Positions 44,046 to 51,689 of a DNA stretch of 64,000 nucleotides are shown one piece after another. Both the position numbers and the translations under genes were made by a program. Where the stretch lies: assembly GCF_000812865.1 (NCBI RefSeq), contig NZ_JSYL01000007.1, positions 162,472-226,471 on the forward strand, read 5' to 3'. Numbering within the stretch: the first letter of the stretch is position 1; every line of letters begins with the position of its first letter. The stretch comes from Kaistella jeonii (lineage in GTDB: Bacteria > Bacteroidota > Bacteroidia > Flavobacteriales > Weeksellaceae). The notes beneath the pieces are model-generated. The model had not been told where the DNA came from. It ran no database searches and saw only the letters and a program-made list of their open reading frames with translations.

Positions 44046-44448
44046 GGAAAAATGTGTTTTAATGGAGAAACAAAATTATTGTAATTGTCTAAAATATTCA
44101 TCAAAAGCCTAAAAATTGGGTTAAAACACCTTATTGATCAATATTATTACAACAGATTCATTGAAGTTATATGTTCGGAATGATACGTTGCCTGTTCGAA
44201 ATAATATCATGGATGTTCTAAATGATACGATAAGTGTTTGGGATGATACGTTGCTTCATTAAAGTGATACAATATATGTTCGGAGTAATATTTTATTGCA
44301 TGAAAATACTTTTTTGAAGAAAAGGAATTGTTCACTTATAAAAAAAGCCACTCCTAAGTGATGAAGTAGAGTTTTTTTTGTTTTTGTATATGGGTTATCT
44401 TTAGGTTTTTAACTTAATTTTTGCATTAAAATTAAGTTCTTGGGGCAT
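44046..44448. repeat. gene-free region with degenerate 21-bp tandem array (array A)
   Basis: Seven 21-base units at 44151, 44172, 44193, 44214, 44235, 44256 and 44277. Examples: TGTTCGGAATGATACGTTGC(C), TGTTTGGGATGATACGTTGC(T), TCATTAAAGTGATACAATAT(A). The ATGATACG core is the best kept part. The array begins about 106 bases upstream of the paralogue A start codon. Outside it, 44046-44150 is AT-rich, and 44298-44448 includes a weak ACTC/GAGT hairpin with a T run, with nothing else. Confidence 0.8.
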
Positions 44449-45030
44449 TTATAATTTGTAGATTTCATCAGAGAATTTTTTCCCCAATTCTATAAATTCC
44501 TTTAACTCATTTTCAAAATTTCTGTATTTTTCAGTAATTATATCCATTTTATTTACTTCACTTTCTCCATCAAGTAAATTTAAAAAAGAATTCATTGATT
44601 TAATTAAATGATGACTCTTAGTTATGAAATTGTTTCTCGAACTGCAAGTTGAGAACAAATTACTTTCAGCATAAATTCTTAAGGCGAAATGCTTTTTGAA
44701 AATTTCTCGCTTTTTTTCGCTCTTATTCTTATTTAATTCCGCATTTAATTGTTCTTGTTGTTGATTACTTAGTATTTTCTGTTCCATTTCTTCTGCAACA
44801 AACATAATTTCAGAAGCAAAATCAGAGAATGAATGTATGTAATCGAAGGTTAAACTTTCAGTTTTTTCAACCCATGATTTATTTTCACTCGCTTTTTGTA
44901 TTGATAAAGTTAATTTAATGAATATTACAATATTAATTATTGTCAATATCGGATTTAATAGACCTTCAAAATAACTTACAAAGTCAGCCCAACTATCTGG
45001 TTGAGATTTAATTATTAAATTTAAAAACAT
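44449..45030 (-). CDS. single-pass membrane protein with helical cytoplasmic domain, unknown
   Basis: 193 residues. One N-terminal hydrophobic helix (about 25-44, LLNPILTIINIVIFIKLTL), then a long charged helical region (about 50-193). Base composition is more AT-rich than core genes. The start overlaps the end of the upstream small gene by 23 bases, so the two are translationally coupled. There are no recognised motifs. The small coupled membrane pair in an accessory region could be a defence or toxin module, but nothing in the sequence proves it. Confidence 0.6.
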   Translation of the reverse strand: MFLNLIIKSQPDSWADFVSYFEGLLNPILTIINIVIFIKLTLSIQKASENKSWVEKTESLTFDYIHSFSDFASEIMFVAEEMEQKILSNQQQEQLNAELNKNKSEKKREIFKKHFALRIYAESNLFSTCSSRNNFITKSHHLIKSMNSFLNLLDGESEVNKMDIITEKYRNFENELKEFIELGKKFSDEIYKL

Positions 45031-45220
45031 ACATTACAATCAAGGTAAAAACTACAATCAAGATTAGTATTAAGGTTTTGTATATATTTATGCTTTTTAA
45101 AATGGCTTCCTTTGCTTTTAGTTCACGAATAAACGCACTTATTTTAGCTTCTTCTTTCTTTGTGAGCGGTCTTCGGTCACCGATAAAATCCACATCTATT
45201 TCTTTTAATTTACTTTTCAT
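45008..45220 (-). CDS. small membrane protein with VDFIGDRRPLTKKEE motif, unknown
   Basis: 70 residues. An N-terminal soluble part (KEIDVDFIGDRRPLTKKEEAKISAFIREL) and a C-terminal membrane helix (about 47-66, TLILILIVVFTLIVMYVF). The VDFIG...LTKEEE pattern is one I associate with small Bacteroidota proteins encoded upstream of varied partners. It overlaps the next gene by 23 bases. Function unknown. Confidence 0.65.
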   Translation of the reverse strand: MKSKLKEIDVDFIGDRRPLTKKEEAKISAFIRELKAKEAILKSINIYKTLILILIVVFTLIVMYVFKFNN

Positions 45221-45324
45221 CAGATAAAAATACTAAAACTTACTTGAAAATAAATCTCCCAAATCAATTAAACCGAGCACAATTTCCCACTTTTCATTCA
45301 AACCAAAATCCCTAAATTTGAACA

Positions 45325-47439
45325 ATGAATGAATCTCTCTTCAATTTAGCCGAACATACGAACCGCAGTATTTTTCTTACCGGAAAAGCCGGGACTGGAA
45401 AAACGACTTTCCTGAATGATTTTGTGAGCAAAACCAACAAGAAACATATCGTTGTTGCACCAACCGGAATTGCGGCGATCAATGCGGGAGGCGTTACGAT
45501 TCATTCGATGTTTGGACTTCCGTTGAGAACTTTTCTACCAACGACAGAAAGAGTTGACAGCGATACGGCGAATAATATAGCTGATTTGATGCATCATTTT
45601 AAATACCGAAAAGACAAACTAAAACTGCTTCGGGAAATCGAAATTATCATCATCGATGAAGTTTCTATGCTTCGAGCCGATGTTCTCGATATGATGGATT
45701 TTTCTTTGCGTTCGGTAAGAAGGAATCAGCAGAAATTCGGCGGTGTTCAAATGTTATTTATCGGAGATTTATATCAGTTACCGCCAGTTGTTCGTGACGA
45801 ATATGTTCTCAAACAATATTACAATTCGCCTTTCTTTTTCGACAGTTATGCTTTAAAGGAATTGCCTTTGATCACTTTAGAATTAACGACGGTTTATCGC
45901 CAGAAAGATGAAAAATTTCTAGAGATCTTGAATGAAATCAGAGACGGTGCAGTTTCAGATATTGATTTTGAAACGCTGAACGAAAGACATATTCCAGATT
46001 TTGAACCGACCGATGAACCTTATGTTTATCTGACTTCGCACAACAAAATGGCGGACGAAATTAATCTGAAGAAATTAAAAGAACTTAAGGGAAAATCTTA
46101 TTTCTATAAAGCGGAGATCACTGGTAACTTTAATGAAAATCAATATCCTAACGAGGAAGTTTTAGAATTGAAACAGGGTTGTCAAATTATGTTTCTGCGA
46201 AATGATGCAAGTGGCGAGAAAAGATATTTTAATGGAAAACTAGCTGAAGTCATTGAAGTTGGGGAGAAAGAAATCTCTGTAATCATTGATGGTGAAGATG
46301 AACTTTTTCACCTTAAAAAAGAAACGTGGGATCAAAAACGATATTCCTTGGGCGATGATAAAAGTATTCAGGAAGAAGTTTTGGGAAGTTTTAAACAATT
46401 CCCTATTCGTTTGGCTTGGGCGGTTACGATTCATAAATCGCAGGGTCTAACTTTCGACCGTCTCATTATTGATGCCGGGAAATCTTTCGCTTCCGGACAG
46501 GTTTATGTAGCACTTTCGCGGTGCCGAACTTTGGAAGGAATTGTTTTGAAATCTAAAATTACGCCCGAAGTTATTTTCTCTGATAAAAGAGTTTCAAAAT
46601 TTCAAGATGAAACCCACGCAAATGATCGCGTTGAAGAAATTCTTCAGACAGAGAAATATGATTACAGCATCAAAAAAATTGCGAGTCGTTTAGATTGCAA
46701 ATGGATTACAGCTTCCCTGGAAATGTGGTATAACAGTGCAAAATTCAGCAAATTTTTGGATCAGGATAAAGCCAAATTCGTGTATGGAAGTTTGAAACCA
46801 GATGTTGCAAAATTTGGTCAGATTTTTGAAAAATTCGATAAGATCATTCAACAGAAAACACATAAATTCATCGACGGCAAGGAAGAATGGAGTGAAATTG
46901 AAACCAAAGCGAAAGGTGCGGTCAATTTCTTTTTCAGCAATATCAATGAAAAAGTTTTTAGCCCATTAAAAGAGTTTTATGCCGAAAGCAAAGGTGTAAA
47001 AGGTTTGAAGCAGTATAACGAAGATTTCCGTGTATTTCTGGATGATCTGGAAGATTATCTGAATGATCTTAAAACCGTTCACCTTTTAGAAACGCCACTT
47101 TTCGACAAAACGATCGACGTTCCGGTAACTTCAAAAATTGCTAAAATTCCGTCGCATATTTTGACGTTTCAGTTATTCGAAGACGGAAAAACAATTCCAG
47201 AAATTGCAAAGGAAAGAGGATTGGTCACGGAAACCATTTACGGACATTTAGCCAAATTCGCCGAACAGGGTTTGCTTGATATTAAAAGAATTTTTGACAA
47301 AGAAAAAATTAAAACCTTCGAAAAGGAATTCAAAAAAACGTCGCATGAAACCTTAAATGACTGGAAAAGAGTTCTGCCGAACGAATTTGAATTTAATGAA
47401 ATTCGGTTGTTGCTGAATCATTTTAATTTTAAAAAATAG
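45325..47439 (+). CDS. PIF1-like SF1B helicase with C-terminal helix-turn-helix
   Basis: 704 residues. Walker A FLTGKAGTGKTTFLNDF (about 17-33), IAAINAGGVTIHSMFG (motif Ia), Walker B IIIDEVSML (about 111-119), GVQMLFIGDLYQLPPV (motif III), TTVYRQKDEKFLEILNEIR (motif IV), WAVTIHKSQGLTFDRLIID (motif V, about 369-387) and QVYVALSRCRTLEGIVL (motif VI). The C-terminus has a Helicase-associated HTH_40 domain (TFQLFEDGKTIPEIAKERGLVTETIYGHLAKF, about 612-643). Role in resolving structured DNA is inferred from Pif1/Dda relatives. Confidence 0.88.
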   Translation: MNESLFNLAEHTNRSIFLTGKAGTGKTTFLNDFVSKTNKKHIVVAPTGIAAINAGGVTIHSMFGLPLRTFLPTTERVDSDTANNIADLMHHFKYRKDKLKLLREIEIIIIDEVSMLRADVLDMMDFSLRSVRRNQQKFGGVQMLFIGDLYQLPPVVRDEYVLKQYYNSPFFFDSYALKELPLITLELTTVYRQKDEKFLEILNEIRDGAVSDIDFETLNERHIPDFEPTDEPYVYLTSHNKMADEINLKKLKELKGKSYFYKAEITGNFNENQYPNEEVLELKQGCQIMFLRNDASGEKRYFNGKLAEVIEVGEKEISVIIDGEDELFHLKKETWDQKRYSLGDDKSIQEEVLGSFKQFPIRLAWAVTIHKSQGLTFDRLIIDAGKSFASGQVYVALSRCRTLEGIVLKSKITPEVIFSDKRVSKFQDETHANDRVEEILQTEKYDYSIKKIASRLDCKWITASLEMWYNSAKFSKFLDQDKAKFVYGSLKPDVAKFGQIFEKFDKIIQQKTHKFIDGKEEWSEIETKAKGAVNFFFSNINEKVFSPLKEFYAESKGVKGLKQYNEDFRVFLDDLEDYLNDLKTVHLLETPLFDKTIDVPVTSKIAKIPSHILTFQLFEDGKTIPEIAKERGLVTETIYGHLAKFAEQGLLDIKRIFDKEKIKTFEKEFKKTSHETLNDWKRVLPNEFEFNEIRLLLNHFNFKK

Positions 47440-47599
47440 ATTTTTTGAGTAGAGAAAAGATAATAGATGAAAGACTTTAAATTTTATCAGATTACACGGA
47501 AACATTAATTAACAAGGAAAATGAATATCCAATAGATAAATTGAGATTAAAAAAAATAATTTCGTAAGTTATACGTATCTTTATCGAAACTTTAGATAA

Positions 47600-47851
47600 A
47601 TGATACCTACAAAAAATAGAAAAGAAATAAGTTTGGATGATCAAACTATTGCTATTTTGCAAATTCAGGCAGAAAAAGAAGGCAGAAAGCTTAAAAATTA
47701 TTTAGAGTATATTCTAAAAGAAAAAGCCAATGATTTTGAACTGACAAGTGAATACAAAATAATGATTGATGCAAAACTCGAGAAACATTACGGTGGTGAA
47801 TCGCAGTATATTTCTGAAGATGATTTTCGCAAATCAAGCGCTCGGAAATGA
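47600..47851 (+). CDS. antitoxin of a ParE/RelE-type toxin-antitoxin pair
   Basis: 83 residues: MIPTKNRKEISLDDQTIAIL then a helical stretch (QAEKEGRKLKNYLEYILKEKAN), compatible with a ribbon-helix-helix antitoxin whose DNA-binding strand is at the N-terminus, and an acidic tail that would bind the toxin. It overlaps the next gene by 4 bases (ATGA at 47848), the usual antitoxin-first order. Confidence 0.75.
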   Translation: MIPTKNRKEISLDDQTIAILQIQAEKEGRKLKNYLEYILKEKANDFELTSEYKIMIDAKLEKHYGGESQYISEDDFRKSSARK

Positions 47852-48126
47852 AATACAATATCAAATTTGAGGAAGACTCTTTAACTGATTTTTTGGAGGG
47901 AATTGCTTATTATGAAAAGATATCGGATAGTTTAGCTGAAAAATTCCATACCGAATTTTGGAAGACTGTAGATCTGATCAAGGCAAATCCTCTGCATTAT
48001 CAGAATCGATATAAGGAAGTTCGAATCGCTTTCACCGAAATATTTCCTTTCGGAATCCATTACGTAGTGGATGAAAATATGATTACTGTACTTAAAATTC
48101 TTCATACAAAAAGATTTTTCAAATAA
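47848..48126 (+). CDS. RelE/ParE family toxin
   Basis: 92 residues with the ParE/RelE fold signature: an N-terminal strand and helix pair (YNIKFEEDSLTDFLEGIAYYEKISDSLAEKFHTEFWKTVDLIKANPLHY), the strand VRIAFTEIFPFGIHYVVDENMITVLKILHTKRF. ParE members inhibit gyrase and RelE members cut mRNA on ribosomes; the sequence alone cannot decide. The RelE C-terminal catalytic pattern is not evident. A terminator follows directly. Confidence 0.85.
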   Translation: MKYNIKFEEDSLTDFLEGIAYYEKISDSLAEKFHTEFWKTVDLIKANPLHYQNRYKEVRIAFTEIFPFGIHYVVDENMITVLKILHTKRFFK

Positions 48127-48164
48127 AAAAACCCCAATTCAAACTAATGAATCGGGATTTCTAT
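48124..48164. terminator. terminator, AATCCCGA family (imperfect copy)
   Basis: CCCAATTCA / TGAATCGGG stem with one mismatch between convergent toxin and DUF427 genes. Confidence 0.7.
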
Positions 48165-48191
48165 ATTTTAAAAGACACGTATGCTTGAAAG

Positions 48192-48473
48192 TTAATCTTT
48201 CAACTCAACACCTTTCCAGAACGCAACATAATTTTTAATATTCATCGCCGCATCTTTTGGACTTGGATAGAACCACGCGGCATTCTCGTTCTTTTTGTCG
48301 TCAACTTCAATATTGTAGTATGAAGCCTGACCTTTCCAGGGACAGGAAGTGTGGTGATTGGTTAGAATAAAATATTCTTTGTCAATACTGTCTTCCGGGA
48401 AATAATGATTGTTTTCTACCACAATCGTTTTATTGCTTTCTGCTATAATTTTTCCGTTCCAAATTGCTTTCAT
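48192..48473 (-). CDS. DUF427 family protein
   Basis: 93 residues. Family pattern MKAIWNGKIIAESNKTIVVENNHYFPEDSI, THHxSCPWKG-type motif (NHHTSCPWKGQASYYNIEV, about 39-57), and AAWFYPSPKDAAMNIKNYVAFWKGV. Conserved, function unknown. Convergent with the toxin gene. Confidence 0.88.
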   Translation of the reverse strand: MKAIWNGKIIAESNKTIVVENNHYFPEDSIDKEYFILTNHHTSCPWKGQASYYNIEVDDKKNENAAWFYPSPKDAAMNIKNYVAFWKGVELKD

Positions 48474-48661
48474 ATTTATTTTAAATTTGAATGAGTTTAA
48501 TATTATTAATGATAAATTTAGAACTATTAAACCAACAATTTTTGAATGTTTAATTGATTTTATCTAATTAAAATGTTGCTTTTGGCAAATTCACAAGATT
48601 CACTCCAAATAACTCCAATTCTCGGTTTTCTGGTATCGATACTCTTCAATTTATAAACTTT

Positions 48662-48699
48662 AAAAAAATCCCGTTTCAAACTAATGAATCAAGATTTCT
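48662..48699. repeat. decayed copy of the AATCCCG...TGAATC terminator repeat
   Basis: AATCCCGTTTCAAACTAATG followed by AATCAAGATT; the stem no longer pairs fully. It lies 24 bases past the stop of the 48723 regulator gene. The surrounding gap (48474-48722) has nothing else. Confidence 0.6.
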
Positions 48700-48722
48700 A
48701 AATTAAAGGAAGATTTTATTTA

Positions 48723-49919
48723 TTATTTTTTACTTACTAGTACTAGTTCTTTCTCTGAAACATTGAGATAATCGCTTAGTAAATCCTCGTAATAACTGAA
48801 ATACGTATCATCAATTAATATTTTAATTTTTGAAATAATATTTAATCGTTCATGTTGATCGGTACTCTTTAACTGCACAAAATAATACATCATCGAATAG
48901 TATTTTTCCCAGCCGATCCCTAAATTTTCTAAATTCACACGACTCAAATACAAATCACTATTCTTTTGATCATCCATTTTCTGATACGCTGTAGCACAAA
49001 GAATTTTCCAAACTTCATCATGTATTTTCTTTCTTTTTGCTGGGATAAAATCTTTATCGCTATCTTTTTGAACCGTATTATTCTCTATCAAAAATTTCAT
49101 TTCTTTGGTTCGGTTCGTGAAAATGAGAGACTCTAAAACGGTATATTCAAAACTGCAGACCGATTTTTCTGAAGCTTCGATATACTGTAATCTTACTTTT
49201 TTCATTTCAGCAAAATACTTTCTGAAAAGATATTCGTTGCCTGTAAAATCAGCATAAAGCAGTTGCACCCCATATTTTAAACCTGCGGGAATTAAGTACA
49301 CGTCATCAGTAATTTCAGTATCCCGCACTTTTTTGATATATAATTCCATCAATTCTTTATTCTGAAGAAGGAATGCACTTTTGAAAAGAAATCCGTACGC
49401 AAAAATTTTTGCTTCATTGCTTGTACTGAATTTCAGATAAGCTGAGAAATATTGGGAATAAACCGTCCCAAGCATATCGCGCAAAGGATGATTTTCAATA
49501 AAATATTTTCTGGCCATTGGAAATGACATGAGACGACGGTGCGTGGTCACCAAAAGTCCTGGCGAATTGGCGATCTGTTTACAAAGTTGTTCACTTTTTT
49601 CCCAGTAATTTTGATTTGTATTTTCTATATTTCCAAAGAACAGTTCGAGTTCGGTATTGCTGTAAGAATGACTAAAGTGCTTAAAATCTTTGTAGCCACA
49701 AAATTTGGAAAGAAGATCTAATGTAAAATGACCAGATCCTGAAGTAGATTTTATCAAACCGAAAAAGCGCCTCAGCGTTTGCGCACTGATGTTTGTATTA
49801 AATTTCTCTGTAAGTAAACTGGCTAAGTTGATACAATCTGTGGCGTTATTTATTTGTTTTCCGTAATGTCTTACTACATTTTTTTGAAGTTGACCGACGA
49901 TTGTATTTTCTTTATTCAT
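48723..49919 (-). CDS. helix-turn-helix regulator-like protein with long helical C-terminus
   Basis: 398 residues. N-terminal domain (about 1-85: INLASLLTEKFNTNISAQTLRRFFGLIKSTSGSGHFTLDLLSKFCGYKDFKHF) looks like the DNA-binding start of a group of Bacteroidota regulators. The remaining 300 residues are helical with TPR-like hydrophobic spacing. No enzyme motifs. Its start is preceded by a -7 box at 49936 and a 10-bp palindrome at 49959-49982, a likely autoregulatory operator (inference). Ligand and targets unknown. Confidence 0.65.
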   Translation of the reverse strand: MNKENTIVGQLQKNVVRHYGKQINNATDCINLASLLTEKFNTNISAQTLRRFFGLIKSTSGSGHFTLDLLSKFCGYKDFKHFSHSYSNTELELFFGNIENTNQNYWEKSEQLCKQIANSPGLLVTTHRRLMSFPMARKYFIENHPLRDMLGTVYSQYFSAYLKFSTSNEAKIFAYGFLFKSAFLLQNKELMELYIKKVRDTEITDDVYLIPAGLKYGVQLLYADFTGNEYLFRKYFAEMKKVRLQYIEASEKSVCSFEYTVLESLIFTNRTKEMKFLIENNTVQKDSDKDFIPAKRKKIHDEVWKILCATAYQKMDDQKNSDLYLSRVNLENLGIGWEKYYSMMYYFVQLKSTDQHERLNIISKIKILIDDTYFSYYEDLLSDYLNVSEKELVLVSKK

Positions 49920-49935
49920 AGTATTAAATCATTAT

Positions 49936-49943
49936 CAAATATA
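49936..49943 (-). promoter_or_regulatory. TAnnTTTG -7 element of the 48723-49919 regulator
   Basis: TATATTTG on the minus strand, 17 bases before the ATG at 49919. Confidence 0.6.
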
Positions 49944-49958
49944 GTCATAATCTTGATA

Positions 49959-49982
49959 TTTTTGTACACTATTGTACAAAAA
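49959..49982. promoter_or_regulatory. perfect inverted repeat between divergent promoters (candidate operator)
   Basis: Arms TTTTTGTACA and TGTACAAAAA with a 4-base centre. It lies 15 bases from the minus-strand -7 box (49936-49943) and 18 bases from a plus-strand -7 box (50001-50008). Confidence 0.6.
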
Positions 49983-50000
49983 TGGCATGATATTTTATCT

Positions 50001-50008
50001 TAAATTTG
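50001..50008 (+). promoter_or_regulatory. TAnnTTTG -7 element of a short transcript
   Basis: TAAATTTG on the plus strand. No protein gene follows before the terminator at 50096-50127. Confidence 0.5.
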
Positions 50009-50014
50009 CACTCT

Positions 50015-50127
50015 AACACAAATGATGAAAGTAAATTTATTTCGAATTTAATAAGTGATAATGCTCTTATTAAACAAGAAAATTTTAAAACATCAAAAAC
50101 CTTACTTGAATAAGTAAGGTTTTTTTT
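50015..50127 (+). ncRNA. candidate small RNA between orphan promoter and terminator
   Basis: A TAAATTTG box at 50001-50008 and a 12-bp perfect stem terminator (AAAACCTTACTT / AAGTAAGGTTTT, then T run) define a transcript of about 110 bases. The only ATG frame in it is 9 codons (50022 onward). The start is estimated as about 7 bases past the -7 box. It is divergent from the helix-turn-helix regulator and shares its candidate operator. Confidence 0.35.
50096..50127 (+). terminator. strong intrinsic terminator
   Basis: 12-bp stem, GAAT loop, eight T. Confidence 0.88.
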
Positions 50128-50156
50128 ATGAAAATTAAATTTTGATCAAAGAACAA

Positions 50157-50372
50157 CTACCTATTCCCCTTCGCGCGATTATGGGTTCTGCAAAGCATTT
50201 CGCAGTTTTTCAAATCTGTTGCGCCACCTTTGCTCCAGGCGGCGACATGATCTGCATCCATTTCTGCTAATTTATAAATCTTTGTTTTATTGGCATCATG
50301 ACCGAGGTTGCATAAGGGACAATTAGAAGTTTTATTTTCTATCGCCGGAATTGTTTGTTTAGTGTAAACCGA
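50157..50372 (-). pseudogene. HNH endonuclease remnant (C-terminal fragment)
   Basis: The minus strand encodes TSNCPLCNLGHDANKTKIYKL, then AEMDADHVAAWSKGGATDL and KNCEMLCRTHNRAKGNR, the classic HNH zinc-finger nuclease end with two CxxC-type pairs, the DADHV box and the final THNRAKG. Upstream in frame the sequence runs SVYTKQTIPAIENK to a TAA at 50373-50375, with no ATG before the first Cys. So the N-terminal part is missing; the break coincides with an ACTTTGTCAAAGT palindrome at 50375. A short functional peptide cannot be excluded but is unlikely. Confidence 0.75.
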
Positions 50373-50374
50373 TT

Positions 50375-50408
50375 AAACTTTGTCAAAGTGCTGAACTTTG
50401 AAAAAGTT
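50375..50408. repeat. palindromic repeat, ACTTTGTCAAAGT family
   Basis: AAACTTTGTCAAAGT then GAACTTTGAAAAAGTT. A cleaner copy is at 53164-53195; a related AACCTTGTCAAGGTT pair is at 32325. Confidence 0.8.
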
Positions 50409-50436
50409 GAAATTCCTCAAAAATCAGTCAGTTGCT

Positions 50437-50616
50437 CCGAGGAAGTTGTACTATTGGTGTTTGAAGAATTTTTTTGGTTTGACGAAGACTTCCGTTAACA
50501 GTTTGAAGAACTTCGGGAGGTCTGTGAAGAACTTAGAGGAGGCTGTGAAGAACTTAGTGGAGGCTTTGATTCACTTAGTGACCTCTATGATTCACTTAGT
50601 GGGCTCTTTGAAGTGA
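50437..50616. repeat. degenerate 21-bp tandem array (array B)
   Basis: Eight to nine units starting 50437, 50458, 50479, 50500, 50521, 50542, 50563, 50584 and a partial at 50605. Units 50521-50541 and 50542-50562 differ at two bases (GTGAAGAACTTAG core); later units shift to GATTCACTTAGTG. A 72-codon frame from a TTG at 50398 reads through it, giving one heptad per unit (LKNFGRS VKNLEEA VKNLVEA LIHLVTS MIHLVGS), but its start is weak. It ends 121 bases before the paralogue B start. 50617-50737 is AT-rich with no gene. Confidence 0.85.
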
Positions 50617-50737
50617 AATTTGACCAGTCGTAGTAAGCACTTGGGTGTTTTAACCCATTTTTCTATTCGATGAATGTTTTGGGGAGAAAAAATTATAATT
50701 TAGTAGGGTAATTAAAACAAATTTAAAAACATATACC

Positions 50738-51424
50738 ATGAAAAAATTAACCGTAACACGCAATTACAACTTAGCAGATGCAGTACTGAAGCAAAAGGCA
50801 GATGAATTTATCAATCTTCTCGACCGCGATACTGTAGAATTTACCGAACGTGGATATAATGCAGCCGCAAAAACCAATTTCGAAAATGCACGGGATTCCG
50901 TAGATACTTTTCCGACTGACGAAACTTTGGAAGCCCTGAAAATGGAACTGACCGCAAACAAAGATGCAGCACGTAGCGCGCTGGAAAAATCGATGCGCAC
51001 TATTTTTAATATGGCATCGAATCATTTCGGTTCCCAATCTGCACAATACCGTGCATTTGGCGAGGCAGACATCAGCAGAAAACCCGATGCCGAATTGGCG
51101 CGAACGTACAAAGTTATGGTGACCGCAGCAAATCAATATTTAGCTGTACTGGGTGATGAGGGACTTTCGCAAGCCATGATCGACAATCTTACCGCACAGG
51201 GAATAGTGCTGGATGACAGCATAGATGCGATGGCAAAAGGAATTACTGACCGTGATATATCGACCGAAAGTCGTATAGAAACCTTAAATGCGCTGTACGG
51301 TTTGTTGACAAAATATGCAGGAATTGGTCAGGATATTTTCTATGAGATCAATGAAGCGAAGTACAATGATTATGTGATCTACGATACCCCAAGTGGAATG
51401 CCTGCGGAAGTGCCGGTTATTTAA
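50738..51424 (+). CDS. uncharacterised helical protein, paralogue B of pair with 43362
   Basis: 228 residues, mostly helical and soluble. It shares with paralogue A the same N-terminal DAVLKQKADE(F/L)INLLDRD block, MRTI(F/L)NMA(S/A)N(H/Y)FGSQSAQYRAFG, a less conserved middle, and the C-terminal KYAGIGQDIFYE and AKYNDYVIYDTPSG blocks. Codon use is slightly GC-richer than neighbours. No conserved catalytic residues can be named. It lies 121 bases after the 21-bp array B, matching the array-gene spacing of paralogue A, although A reads on the opposite strand relative to its array. Confidence 0.75.
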   Translation: MKKLTVTRNYNLADAVLKQKADEFINLLDRDTVEFTERGYNAAAKTNFENARDSVDTFPTDETLEALKMELTANKDAARSALEKSMRTIFNMASNHFGSQSAQYRAFGEADISRKPDAELARTYKVMVTAANQYLAVLGDEGLSQAMIDNLTAQGIVLDDSIDAMAKGITDRDISTESRIETLNALYGLLTKYAGIGQDIFYEINEAKYNDYVIYDTPSGMPAEVPVI

Positions 51425-51453
51425 AAAATTATTCTAACCATTTTCACCTTAAT

Positions 51454-51487
51454 AAAAATCCCAATTCAAATGAGTTGGGATTTTTTT
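51454..51487 (+). terminator. terminator, AATCCC family
   Basis: ATCCCAA / TTGGGAT stem with seven T after paralogue B. Confidence 0.85.
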
Positions 51488-51659
51488 GCAGTAAGAAATA
51501 AGGATTACCATCGGTACATAAATGATGTTCATACATCTTGCTGTGATTATTTATAAATAAAAAAATATATCTTAGTGCTTAGAAATATGTTTTACGAAAA
51601 ACAGACGAATCCCTACGAAACATGTTGTATTTGTCTGACGAAGTAGGACATATATATAA

Positions 51660-51673
51660 GTTATCTGCAAGCA
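51660..51673. other. cassette-start-like sequence GTTATCTGCAAGCA
   Basis: Upstream of abiH. Its reverse complement matches 12 of 14 bases of TGCCTACAGATAAC at 52971-52984, just after the abiH stop. This is the relation an integron-like cassette start has to the left end of its own attC. Confidence 0.5.
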
Positions 51674-51689
51674 CCAAAAAATTACATAT

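Noticed and set aside
44151..50616. 21-bp arrays as CRISPR or minisatellite within a gene
   Set aside because: Units are contiguous without spacers and degenerate; a protein frame through array B starts only at TTG and array A has stops.
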